64,000 nucleotides of DNA from the NCBI GenBank assembly GCA_910587705.1, contig CAJUMX010000006.1, positions 62,001 through 126,000 of the forward strand, in the 5' to 3' direction. The translations under genes were made by a program, and so were the position numbers. How positions within the stretch are numbered: position 1 is the stretch's first letter; each line of letters opens with the position of its first letter. Below, one piece after another: positions 38,696 to 50,547 of this stretch. The stretch is from an uncultured Oscillibacter sp. GTDB lineage: Bacteria > Bacillota > Clostridia > Oscillospirales > Oscillospiraceae. The notes beneath the pieces were generated by a model. It worked only from the letters and a program-made list of their open reading frames with translations. It did not search any database and had not been told where the DNA came from.

Positions 38696-39817
38696 ATGAA
38701 ACGTTTTACCGCATATGTTTTTCTGCTGGCCCTGCTGCTCACCGGCTGCGGCGGGCCTGCGGACCCGGATACGGCTCAGGAGAGCATCCAGGTCCTTGCC
38801 ATGGACACCGCTATGCTCATCACCACCTATGGGGAGCGCTCCCCCGCCGCCGCTTACGCCTGTGAGGATGTCATCCGGGGCCTAGAGGCTAAGCTCTCCC
38901 GGACCTTGGCAGACAGCGAGGTCTCCCGGCTCAACGCCGCCGGGGGAGAGCCGATGGAGATTGGCTGGGATGCCTATTCCCTTTTGGAGCGGGCCGCCGC
39001 TTACAGCTCCTCCACCGGTGGGGCCTTCGATATCACGGTGGCCCCGGTGGTTTCCGCCTGGGGCTTCACGGAGGACAGCTTCCGCGTCCCCTCTCAAGCG
39101 GAGCTGGATCGGCTTCTCCCCCTGGTGGACAGTTCCCAGGTCTCCGTTACGCCCTCCCTTGATTCCAACGGGGACGGACCCAAGGCCATGGTCACCCTGG
39201 GCCCCGGGCAGGCCATCGACCTGGGGGGCCTGGCCAAAGGCTACGCCGCCGACAACATCCTGGAGGTTCTTCAGGAGTACGATGTCCCCCGGGCCAACAT
39301 CAGCTTAGGCGGCAACGTGCTGGCCTATGGCGACCGGCCCGACGGCACCCCCTGGCGGGTGGGTATTCAGGACCCGGCTCGGGTGGGCGAGCAGAACGCC
39401 TTCGCCGGGGTGCTGGCGCTGACGGATTCCTTTGCCGTCACCTCCGGGGGCTACCAACGGTATTTTGAACAGGATGGGAAAACCTATCATCATATTATCG
39501 ATCCCGCCACGGGATACCCGGCGGACAGCGGCCTGACCTCCGTCACCGTTGTTGCCGGCCTTGGAGAGGGGGACGGCAGCGGCTTCCCCGGCACCATGTG
39601 CGACGCCTATTCTACCGCCCTCTTTATCATGGGGGAGGAACGGGCTCTGGCCTTCTGGCGGGACGAAACAATGTGGGGAGAAGAAGGCTGTCCTTTCGAC
39701 CTGGTGCTGGTGACAGAGGACGGCCGGGTGGTGGTCACGGAGGGGCTGGCGGACCGCTTCACCCTGGACGAGGGCAGCGGGTATTCTCTGGAAACCGTCT
39801 CCCGGAACGGCCAATGA
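38696..39817 (+). CDS. apbE: FAD:protein FMN transferase, lipoprotein form
   Basis: 373 residues. Signal peptide with lipobox (LLALLLTGCGG), then VLAMDTAMLITTYG, SSSTGGAFDITVAPVVSAWG, IDLGGLAKGYAADNIL, SLGGNVLAYG and the FAD/Mg site YHHIIDPATGYPADSG. It flavinylates Thr of extracytoplasmic redox proteins such as RnfG/NqrC. The two genes after it form the widespread Firmicutes set ApbE-NusG domain II-Gx transporter, so the substrate may be a quinone- or Rnf-linked flavoprotein elsewhere in the genome. Confidence 0.95.
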   Translation: MKRFTAYVFLLALLLTGCGGPADPDTAQESIQVLAMDTAMLITTYGERSPAAAYACEDVIRGLEAKLSRTLADSEVSRLNAAGGEPMEIGWDAYSLLERAAAYSSSTGGAFDITVAPVVSAWGFTEDSFRVPSQAELDRLLPLVDSSQVSVTPSLDSNGDGPKAMVTLGPGQAIDLGGLAKGYAADNILEVLQEYDVPRANISLGGNVLAYGDRPDGTPWRVGIQDPARVGEQNAFAGVLALTDSFAVTSGGYQRYFEQDGKTYHHIIDPATGYPADSGLTSVTVVAGLGEGDGSGFPGTMCDAYSTALFIMGEERALAFWRDETMWGEEGCPFDLVLVTEDGRVVVTEGLADRFTLDEGSGYSLETVSRNGQ

Positions 39818-40260
39818 AGCCCTTTCCGAAGCTCCGGCCCACGGCCTGGGATGGGCTGGTGGTCCTCTGCGTAGCGGCCCTGGCCATTGTCCTGGCCCTA
39901 TTTCAGTGGCGGACCGGACCCTCCCAAGGGCTGACGGCGGTGGTGTCTGTGGACGGCACGGAGGTGGACCGCTTTTCGCCAGAAGCCCTGCGGGAAGGCC
40001 CCAGAACCTATACCGGCGGCGGCTATACCCTGGAGGTGGCGCTGTCCATAGACTATGAGCACCCGGCCTCAAGCGCCCTGCCCCCCTCCGGTCAGACCGG
40101 CCTCTGCGTAGCCGCCTCCGACTGTCCCACCCAGGACTGCGTCCACACCGGGACGATCACCAGAAGCGGGCAGAGCATCGTCTGCCTCCCCGCCCGGATC
40201 ATCGTCCGGCTGGAGGGCGGCGAGCCGGACGTGGAGGGCGTGGACGCCGTATTGGGTTAG
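39814..40260 (+). CDS. NusG domain II-containing protein
   Basis: 148 residues. One N-terminal membrane helix (AWDGLVVLCVAALAIVLALF) followed by an exported NusG domain II with a Cys pair, LCVAASDCPTQDCVHTG and VCLPARIIVRLEGG. ATG overlaps the apbE stop (ATGA). The family always travels with ApbE and Gx-type transporters; a role in extracytoplasmic flavoprotein or electron-transfer maturation is inferred. Confidence 0.88.
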   Translation: MKPFPKLRPTAWDGLVVLCVAALAIVLALFQWRTGPSQGLTAVVSVDGTEVDRFSPEALREGPRTYTGGGYTLEVALSIDYEHPASSALPPSGQTGLCVAASDCPTQDCVHTGTITRSGQSIVCLPARIIVRLEGGEPDVEGVDAVLG

Positions 40261-40270
40261 GAGGCGCGGA

Positions 40271-40786
40271 ATGAAGCTGACTACCAAACAATTGACCCTC
40301 TGCGCCCTGCTGACGGCTATGGCCCTGGCGCTGAGCTATCTGGAAAACCTGTTTCCCCTTTCCCTGGCCGTCCCCGTCCCCGGCGTGAAGCTGGGCCTTG
40401 CCAACATCGTCACGGTGTTTGCGCTCTACGCCCTGGGACCGGGGGAGGCGCTTTTGATTCTCCTGGCCCGGTGCTTTCTGGGGGCCCTCTTTGCCGGGAA
40501 CATGAACGCGCTGATTTTCTCCCTGCTGGGGGGGCTCTCCGCCCTGGGGACCATGGCTCTCCTCTCCCGGCGGCGGGGCCTATCCGTTTACGGTGTGTCC
40601 ACCGGCGGGGCGGCAGCCCACAACTGTGGGCAGATTGCCGCCGCCGTGTGGACCCTGGGCAGCACCGCTCCCCTCTATTATCTGCCTGTTTTGCTGGCGG
40701 TATCCCTGCTCACCGGCGGATTGACCGGACTGGCCTCCGCCTGCCTGTTTCAGGGACTTCGCTCTACCAATCTCATGAAAGGCTGA
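40271..40786 (+). CDS. Gx transporter / heptaprenyl diphosphate synthase component I family
   Basis: 171 residues with five to six membrane helices. KLTTKQLTLCALLTAMALAL and PVPGVKLGLANIVTVFALY are the family signature (Hpre_diP_synt_I). Despite the name it resembles ECF-type substrate-binding membrane proteins and may import a prenyl or cofactor precursor. TAGGAGG supports the start 10 nt after the preceding gene. Confidence 0.88.
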   Translation: MKLTTKQLTLCALLTAMALALSYLENLFPLSLAVPVPGVKLGLANIVTVFALYALGPGEALLILLARCFLGALFAGNMNALIFSLLGGLSALGTMALLSRRRGLSVYGVSTGGAAAHNCGQIAAAVWTLGSTAPLYYLPVLLAVSLLTGGLTGLASACLFQGLRSTNLMKG

Positions 40787-40791
40787 CGGCT

Positions 40792-41901
40792 ATGGACAAG
40801 AAGGACAAAAAAGACGAAATCATCCTCCAGCAGCTGGAGGTCATCCAAACCCTGACGGAGCACAACCTCCGCCGGATGGGAACGGATTTCTGGGGCTCCC
40901 CCCTGACCCCGGAGGTCAAAACACCGGAGGCCCCCTCCCAGGGCGCCCCCACTCCCCCGGCCTCCTCCCAAGGGAAGCCCGACGCCCCGGAGGCCCCCCA
41001 GACCACAGGCGCGCGCACCGAGCCCCAGGAGGAAGCTCCTCCTCCGGAGAAGCTGGAGGACCTGCAAAAGGAGCTGGATGGCTACATTGGCCTGGCCGCT
41101 GTGAAAAAGGAGGTCCGGAACCTCATCGATCTGGTGAAGGTCCATCAGCTTCGGGAGAAAAATGGCCTGCCGGTGACGGACCTGTCCCTCCACATGGTCT
41201 TTTCCGGCAGCCCCGGCACCGGCAAAACCACCATCGCCCGGCTGATGGCCCGCATCTTCCACACCCTGGGCATCCTCTCCAAGGGCCAGCTGGTGGAGGT
41301 GGACCGGGCCGGGCTGGTGGCGGGCTACGTGGGCCAGACGGCCCTGAAAACCAAAAAAGCCGTGGAAAAGGCCCTGGGAGGCGTGCTGTTCATCGACGAG
41401 GCTTATGCCCTCAACGGCTCCTCCGGAAACGACTTCGGCCAGGAGGCCATTGACACCATCCTCAAGGCTATGGAGGATCACCGGGATGACCTGGTGGTCA
41501 TCGCCGCCGGGTACGACGATTTGATGGACCGCTTTATCCACTCCAACCCCGGCCTGGAGTCCCGGTTCAACCGCTTCCTCCATTTCGAGGACTACTCGCC
41601 GGAGGAGCTGCTGGAAATTTTCAAGATGCGCTGCAACAAGGGCTGCTATGCGCTGGAGGAGGAGGCCGAGGGCCTTGTCCGGGACTTCCTCCGGGAAGAA
41701 AACCAGGACCCCGCCTCCTTTGGCAACGCCCGGGGCGTGCGGAATGTCTTTGAGCGGATTTTGGTCTCGCAGGCAAACCGGCTGGCGGGACAGGAGGCCG
41801 TCACCCGGGAGGACCTGATGAAGCTGACAGCGGCGGATGTGCTGGCCGCCCAGGGCCGCCCGCCCCGGGAGCCAGAGGCCCTGGCCGGGGAGGAAGCATG
41901 A
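40792..41901 (+). CDS. CbbX/SpoVK-like AAA+ ATPase
   Basis: 369 residues. A Pro/Ala-rich, poorly conserved N-terminus (about 1-90) precedes an AAA+ domain: LDGYIGLAAVKKEVRNLIDL, Walker A FSGSPGTGKTTIARLMARI, Walker B VLFIDEAYAL, and an arginine-finger region NPGLESRFNRFLHFEDY. This matches the CbbX/SpoVK group; SpoVK acts in sporulation, but no sporulation gene adjoins it. Starts 6 nt after the Gx transporter with only a short AAAGG site, so it depends on the operon. Confidence 0.88.
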   Translation: MDKKDKKDEIILQQLEVIQTLTEHNLRRMGTDFWGSPLTPEVKTPEAPSQGAPTPPASSQGKPDAPEAPQTTGARTEPQEEAPPPEKLEDLQKELDGYIGLAAVKKEVRNLIDLVKVHQLREKNGLPVTDLSLHMVFSGSPGTGKTTIARLMARIFHTLGILSKGQLVEVDRAGLVAGYVGQTALKTKKAVEKALGGVLFIDEAYALNGSSGNDFGQEAIDTILKAMEDHRDDLVVIAAGYDDLMDRFIHSNPGLESRFNRFLHFEDYSPEELLEIFKMRCNKGCYALEEEAEGLVRDFLREENQDPASFGNARGVRNVFERILVSQANRLAGQEAVTREDLMKLTAADVLAAQGRPPREPEALAGEEA

Positions 41902-42437
41902 AAACCGCCAAGCTCTTTCTCGCGGGCATGTATGTCCATCTGGTTCTCAGCGTCGCCGCCCCCATCGGCATTTTGTACCTGGGCTGGGGCGGGGCCGGGT
42001 GGGGCCGCTCCAACGGCATGCTGCTGTTGGCCTATCTCCTCGCAATCGCTCTGGTTCAGCTCCTGGGCTGGGTCAGCGTCGGGGCCTCCATCTTTGCCTA
42101 CCGGCAAAACGACATGACCCGGCTCCTGTCCGGCTGGCGAGCTTTGAAGCTGGGGGCTATCCCCTTCTACATGTTGAACTTCCTCTGGAGCTTCCTGGCC
42201 TGGGGGGCCATTGTGGCCGCCTCCCGGGGAATCTTTCTCCTGCTAATCCCCATTCCCATCGGCGTCACCTGGCTGATGGTCATTCAAAGCGGCTTTACCG
42301 GCTGGCTGTACATCCGCTGTCTCCGGGAATCCGGGGAGGACGCCGCCATCCTCCACAGCGTCTGCCAGTTTCTTCCCGTGCTGGACGTTCTCAGCACCCT
42401 CCTTCTGCTCCGGCGGCAGAGGGAGGGCGCATCCTGA
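41898..42437 (+). CDS. Small polytopic membrane protein, unknown
   Basis: 179 residues with four hydrophobic segments (YVHLVLSVAAPIGILYLGWG; LLLAYLLAIALVQLLGWVSV; IPFYMLNFLWSFLAWGAIVA; IFLLLIPIPIGVTWLMVIQS). ATG overlaps the ATPase stop (ATGA), suggesting coupled expression and a joint function. No family I can name with confidence. Confidence 0.75.
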   Translation: MKTAKLFLAGMYVHLVLSVAAPIGILYLGWGGAGWGRSNGMLLLAYLLAIALVQLLGWVSVGASIFAYRQNDMTRLLSGWRALKLGAIPFYMLNFLWSFLAWGAIVAASRGIFLLLIPIPIGVTWLMVIQSGFTGWLYIRCLRESGEDAAILHSVCQFLPVLDVLSTLLLLRRQREGAS

Positions 42438-42456
42438 CCCTTATGGAGGTTTCTCT

Positions 42457-44436
42457 ATGCTGAAACAAGCCCTCTGCCTGCTGCTGGCCCTGGCTCTGCT
42501 CTCCGGTTCGGCGGCGGCCCTGACCTGGGAATATCCCGTCTCCGCCCACCCGGAGGTGGATTACGCCGACATGCTCCCTGTCACCGGCTTCGACGAGACG
42601 GCCCTGTTAGCCGCCCTGAAGGAGCTGGAAGGAGTTTGCTCCCGCCACAGCCGGGACCGGGGAACCCGGGAGACCCGCCGCCGGGTCCAGGCCCTCTATG
42701 AGCTGGTTCTGGAGGAAATGGACCTGCTGGCCACCAAGGCAAACCTCAGCGGTGTTCAATACGACGCCAGCGGCGGCGCTCCGGCAGAGGCGGCTTTGTA
42801 CCTGGAGCTCTCCGCCCAGCAGACCCGGCTCTATGACCGCTGTTATCAGGTATTGTCCGCCATGGCCTCCTCCCCCTACTCCGACATTCTGGACGAGGAC
42901 GCGGGAGAAGGCGCCGCCGGGAGCCTCCAGGGCTATCGGGGCTTGACGGAGGAGGAGGCCGCTCTCTATGAGGAGGAGGACCGGCTTACGCAGACCTATG
43001 ACCAGATCATGGAGCAGGGCGTTCCCGTTTCGGTGGAGGGGCGCGTCTGGACGGCGGAGGACCTGGAGAGTGCCCAGGTGGACGGAGAGACCTATCAAGC
43101 CATCCGGGAGGCTCTGGCGGCGGAGCGCTACCGGGCCGCCGGGGAGCTCTACCTCCAACTAGTCCGGCTACGGACGGCGCAGGCCCTGCGGGCGGGCTAT
43201 GACGATTATGCGGAATACGCCTACGAGGCCCTCTACACCCGGGACTACGATCTAGAGGATACGGCGGCCCTCCGAGAAGCGGCGAAGCAGTACATTCTCC
43301 CCCTCCAGCTCCGCCTGCTGGAGGAGACCAGTGAGCAGGAGCTCCGATCCCTCAGCGTCCAAAGCCGCATGAATGGCGAGGCTGTGCTGGACGTTATTCA
43401 GCCCTTCGCCCGGGACTTTGACCGGGAGATGGGAAAGACCTTCGACTTCCTCCGGGAGCACCACCTCTACGACATCGAATACGGGGAGACCAAGCTGCCC
43501 ACCGGCTACACCGTGGCCCTGCCCGCCTACGGCAGCGCCTTTATTTTCAACAGCCCCTACGGGGACTATCAGGACCTCAGCGACACGGTGCACGAGTTCG
43601 GCCACTTCTTCGAGACCTTCCACTGTGCCCAGCATGACCTCTGGACGGACTTCAACATCGACGTGGGGGAAATCGACTCGCAGGCTCTGGAGCTGATGTT
43701 TACCGAACGGGCCGAAGCACTCTTTGGGGAGCGGTACGGAACCGTTTACCGGGATACCATCCTCTACAACATTCTGGACTCCGTTCTAGACGGCTGTCTT
43801 TATGACGAATTCCAGGCGGCGGCCTACCAAAACCCGGAGATGACCGTGGAGGAGCTGGACCGGCTTTTCAAGGTCTTGTCGGAGGACTACGGCTATTCCT
43901 ACGCCCCCGGTGTGAACGCGGACCCCACTTGGGTGGAGAACGCCCACAACTTCCAAAGTCCCCTGTACTTCATCAGCTACGCCACCTCCGCCCTCTCCGC
44001 CCTGGACCTGTGGTTCCTCTACCTGGACCGCCCCCGGGAGGCCAAGGAAACCTACCTAGAGCTCTCTGCTCTGTCCCTCTCCCTGCCCTACATGGCGGCG
44101 GTGGAGGAGGTGGGCCTCCGGGATATCTTTGAGCCGGAGACCGTCCCCGCCCTGGCGGAGACCCTGGAGGCTTATCTGGACGGGGAACCGGTCTCCTACG
44201 GCCAGCGGCGGGGCAGCACGGCGGGGCGTTTTGAGGGAATTCTCCTGGTTCTCTGCTTCGTTCTTGTCGCCCTGGGGGCTGCGCTCCGCCTCCGGCGCAC
44301 CGGGCAGAAGCGGGCAGAGCGCCGCCGCTGGGATGCCAAGGACCCCTGGTCGCCCCAGCAAAGCCGGGAATCGCCCCGTCGGACCGGGCCGGACCCTTGG
44401 TCCGCATCGGACAAAAAGCCCCCTTGGGAGCTATAA
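42457..44436 (+). CDS. Exported M3-family metallopeptidase with C-terminal anchor
   Basis: 659 residues. Signal peptide (LCLLLALALLSGSAAA), a long helical body, and the zinc site HEFGHFFETFH (first His near residue 379) with the downstream Glu in DFNIDVGEIDSQALELMF, as in oligoendopeptidase F/M3 enzymes. Near the C-terminus GILLVLCFVLVALGAALRLR is a membrane helix followed by a basic cytoplasmic tail, so the enzyme should face outside. Surface-anchored M3 peptidases are less usual than cytosolic PepF. GGAGG precedes ATG. Confidence 0.9.
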   Translation: MLKQALCLLLALALLSGSAAALTWEYPVSAHPEVDYADMLPVTGFDETALLAALKELEGVCSRHSRDRGTRETRRRVQALYELVLEEMDLLATKANLSGVQYDASGGAPAEAALYLELSAQQTRLYDRCYQVLSAMASSPYSDILDEDAGEGAAGSLQGYRGLTEEEAALYEEEDRLTQTYDQIMEQGVPVSVEGRVWTAEDLESAQVDGETYQAIREALAAERYRAAGELYLQLVRLRTAQALRAGYDDYAEYAYEALYTRDYDLEDTAALREAAKQYILPLQLRLLEETSEQELRSLSVQSRMNGEAVLDVIQPFARDFDREMGKTFDFLREHHLYDIEYGETKLPTGYTVALPAYGSAFIFNSPYGDYQDLSDTVHEFGHFFETFHCAQHDLWTDFNIDVGEIDSQALELMFTERAEALFGERYGTVYRDTILYNILDSVLDGCLYDEFQAAAYQNPEMTVEELDRLFKVLSEDYGYSYAPGVNADPTWVENAHNFQSPLYFISYATSALSALDLWFLYLDRPREAKETYLELSALSLSLPYMAAVEEVGLRDIFEPETVPALAETLEAYLDGEPVSYGQRRGSTAGRFEGILLVLCFVLVALGAALRLRRTGQKRAERRRWDAKDPWSPQQSRESPRRTGPDPWSASDKKPPWEL

Positions 44437-44441
44437 TGTGC

Positions 44442-44472
44442 AGAGACCGCCTGTTTCCGGCGGTCTCTTTTT
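44442..44472 (+). terminator. Terminator of the M3 peptidase operon
   Basis: AGAGACCGCC (44442-44451) pairs with GGCGGTCTCT (44459-44468), then TTTT. Confidence 0.9.
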
Positions 44473-44512
44473 GAAGAATTTTCCCCGCCTGTTTCGTTTT
44501 AACATTTGAGGC

Positions 44513-44541
44513 TTGACTTTGGCTGGTCTCTGATGTATCAT
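44513..44541 (+). promoter_or_regulatory. Promoter of the S41 peptidase gene
   Basis: TTGACT (44513-44518), 17 nt, TATCAT (44536-44541). Confidence 0.7.
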
Positions 44542-44577
44542 TGTATTATTGAACTAGTGAAATGGAGGGCGATTTTT

Positions 44578-46299
44578 ATGAAACCTTGGAGCAATCTGCT
44601 TCGGCAGGCCGCAGGACTGTGCCTCACGGCGCTATTGGTGGTCCCGGCCCTGGCGGCGGAGCCGCTGGATGCCGAGCAGCGGCAGGAGGACCTGGACTTT
44701 CTCTATGAGACGGTCCTGGTGGAGCACCACCCGGACGCCTTTGCCAGCACGCCGGAATCGGAGTTCCTGCGGGTGAAGGCGGAGATTGAGGAACGCTTGG
44801 AAACCGTGAGCGGCACGGAGTTTCTGCTGGACCTGATGCGCCTGACGGCGCTGGTGGGGGATTCCCACACCAGCATTGCCATCGGCGGAGCGGCGGAGCT
44901 CCGGGCCTATCCCTTCGCCATGGTCCGGCGGGGGGAGAGCTGGTATCTCTCCGCCGCGGTCCCGGAGGACGAGGCCCTGCTGTGCCAGGAGGTCGTAAAG
45001 CTGGCCGGGAAGCCGATTGAGGAGGTCATTGAGGCTTACGGTACCCTGTTTGCCTCCGACAACCCGGTGCATCTCCGGCGGAGCTTCCGACAGGCGTGCA
45101 ATGTAGCGGATATTTACGAGTACTTGGGACTGGTGGAGACCGGGGAGCCTCTGACCGTCGGCTTGAAAAACGGGAAAACCATCAGCCTGGATCCCATGGA
45201 CCAGAAGGCCATGAATGAGCTGGAAGCTGTACGAATTTCGGACCGGATCAAGGGCCAGCCGGAGACGGCGGCGGCGGACGCCTATTACTTGGCCAAGCCC
45301 TTGACGGAGGATGTGTACTACATTCAGTACAACACCTGCCGGGAGGCGGAGGACCTTCCCATGGAGGAGTTTGCCGCCCTGGTGGCAAAGGACCTGGCGG
45401 ACGGGGACTACAGCCGGGTGCTGCTGGACCTGCGAAACAACGGCGGTGGGTCCGACGGGGTGATCTGGCCCCTGTTTGAGGTGCTGCGCAAGGAGATGGA
45501 CGGCGGCGTCAAGCTGGTGGGCCTCATCGGGGAGGCCACCTTCTCCTCCGCCCTCATCAACGCCGTGGAAATCCAGGAGATGGGCGGCGTGCTGGCCGGA
45601 GAGCCCGCCGGGGGCAGCGTCTGCCACTTCGGGGCGGTGCAGGGCTTCTCCCTGCCAAACTCCAAGGTACGGGGCCAGCTCTCCAGCAAGTACCTCGACC
45701 TAAACACCCTGCTGGACGCGGCGGCGGGACGGGGCGTGGTGGCCCTGGAGCCGGACGTTTTGGTGTACCAAACTTTGGAGGACACGCTGAACGGCAAGGA
45801 CACCCTGGCGGACTGGTGCCTTACCGCCCCGGACCAGAAGCTGATTCCCGCCAGCCACGACCTTGCGCCCCTGACCCGAGGGCGGTTCATCGGCCAGCTC
45901 TATGAGGCGGCGGGAAGCCCGAAGGTGGAAATCGGGGAGGAGCTTCCCTTTAAAGACAGCTTCGGTATTGAATGGTACCTCCCCGCCGTGGCCTGGGCCA
46001 AGGCGGAGGGCATCGCCAAGGGCGGTGCGGAGGGAACCTTCTCCGCCGCCCGGCCTCTGACCTGGAAAGAAGCCGCCGTATTCCTGGGCCGGACGGCAGA
46101 GGCGCTGGACCTCCAGCCGGATCCGGCGGAGAAGCGCACGGGTCCCATCCCAGAAGCTCTAGCCCAGGGCGGAAGCCAGGAGACCGTGGCCCGGGCCTGG
46201 GACCTGGGGCTTCTTCCGGCGGACGCGGACTTCACCGGAGGGCTCACCCGGAGCCAGGGAGAGAAGCTGGCGGAAGCTCTGAAAGCCCTGATTGCTTGA
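44578..46299 (+). CDS. Exported S41-family peptidase with a C-terminal SLH segment
   Basis: 573 residues. Signal peptide (QAAGLCLTALLVVPALAAEP), an S41 core with GDSHTSI and, around 280-370, RVLLDLRNNGGGSDGVIWPL and IGEATFSSALINAVEI, placing the nucleophile Ser in the usual tail-specific-protease position. No PDZ domain is obvious. The C-terminal 140 residues look like S-layer homology repeats (WYLPAVAWAKAEGIAKGGAE; TWKEAAVFLGRTAEAL), which would tether it to the cell wall. ATG 44578 follows GGAGGGC. Confidence 0.87.
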   Translation: MKPWSNLLRQAAGLCLTALLVVPALAAEPLDAEQRQEDLDFLYETVLVEHHPDAFASTPESEFLRVKAEIEERLETVSGTEFLLDLMRLTALVGDSHTSIAIGGAAELRAYPFAMVRRGESWYLSAAVPEDEALLCQEVVKLAGKPIEEVIEAYGTLFASDNPVHLRRSFRQACNVADIYEYLGLVETGEPLTVGLKNGKTISLDPMDQKAMNELEAVRISDRIKGQPETAAADAYYLAKPLTEDVYYIQYNTCREAEDLPMEEFAALVAKDLADGDYSRVLLDLRNNGGGSDGVIWPLFEVLRKEMDGGVKLVGLIGEATFSSALINAVEIQEMGGVLAGEPAGGSVCHFGAVQGFSLPNSKVRGQLSSKYLDLNTLLDAAAGRGVVALEPDVLVYQTLEDTLNGKDTLADWCLTAPDQKLIPASHDLAPLTRGRFIGQLYEAAGSPKVEIGEELPFKDSFGIEWYLPAVAWAKAEGIAKGGAEGTFSAARPLTWKEAAVFLGRTAEALDLQPDPAEKRTGPIPEALAQGGSQETVARAWDLGLLPADADFTGGLTRSQGEKLAEALKALIA

Positions 46300-46357
46300 G
46301 AATGGAGGGGAAAAATGGCCTGACCTGGGGTCAGGCCCCACCCCCCTTCTACCAAAG

Positions 46358-46393
46358 AAAGAGGACCACGGGCTTTGCCCGTGGTCCTCTTTT
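46358..46393 (+). terminator. Terminator of the S41 peptidase gene
   Basis: A 16-bp perfect stem AAAGAGGACCACGGGC / GCCCGTGGTCCTCTTT with loop TTT. A second hairpin GGCCTGACC-TGG-GGTCAGGCC precedes it at 46317-46337. Confidence 0.9.
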
Positions 46394-46431
46394 GTTGAAA
46401 ATTCTGCCGATACCATTCTTCCGTCTTACGT

Positions 46432-46561
46432 CCCTCGTCCCCCCCGCAGGGGGTGGGGGTTGCTCAAGGGGGAGCCTGCTCCCCCTTGAAGGGAGGCGGA
46501 GCAAGGAAGCGGGCGCAGTTCTCGCCAGAGGCCGCAGGCCGGCGGCGGGAACGGAGCTTAG
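46432..46561. repeat. Dispersed intergenic repeat, copy 2
   Basis: Inverted relative to 7423-7536. Core: CCCTCGTCCCC..GCAGGGGGTGGGGGTTGCTC followed by AAGGGGGAGCCTGCTCCCCC, which folds on itself (CAAGGGGGAGC / GCTCCCCCTTG). It lies between the S41 terminator and the nifJ stop; no gene in 46300-46577. Confidence 0.7.
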
Positions 46562-46577
46562 CGGACTTTGCGACGCC

Positions 46578-50243
<3,666 letters not shown>

Positions 50244-50335
50244 AAACTTACCTCCTGTAAATTTGCCGCCCGGGGACGGCAATCTCTCCAAGACAGGGGA
50301 CCGGAGCGCTCTCTTGCCGGACCCCATGCGGTTCC

Positions 50336-50364
50336 ATTATAGCACGGCTGTTTCCCGGTGTAAA
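50336..50364 (-). promoter_or_regulatory. nifJ promoter
   Basis: On the minus strand TTTACA (50364-50359), 17 nt, perfect TATAAT (50341-50336). Leader about 85 nt. The 304-nt gap 50244-50547 otherwise holds only the comM promoter. Confidence 0.8.
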
Positions 50365-50487
50365 CTGCCGCTTTGTTATTTTTTGCACAAATTTTCCCAG
50401 AGATTCTTGGAGGGCCGGATTTTCGCCCCGGCCTTCCGTGCATCCCCACCTTTTCCGGCATGAAATTCCCGCTCTTTCATTCCGCGC

Positions 50488-50516
50488 TTTCCCTCTCCTC
50501 CATTTTGTGGTATAGT
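50488..50516 (+). promoter_or_regulatory. comM promoter, extended -10 type
   Basis: Weak -35 TTTCCC (50488-50493), 17 nt ending TGTGG, TATAGT (50511-50516). The TGTGGTATAGT block resembles those at 842, 13639 and 30648. Confidence 0.5.
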
Positions 50517-50547
50517 AAAGTCTATAAAGACATAGGAGGGCTCCATC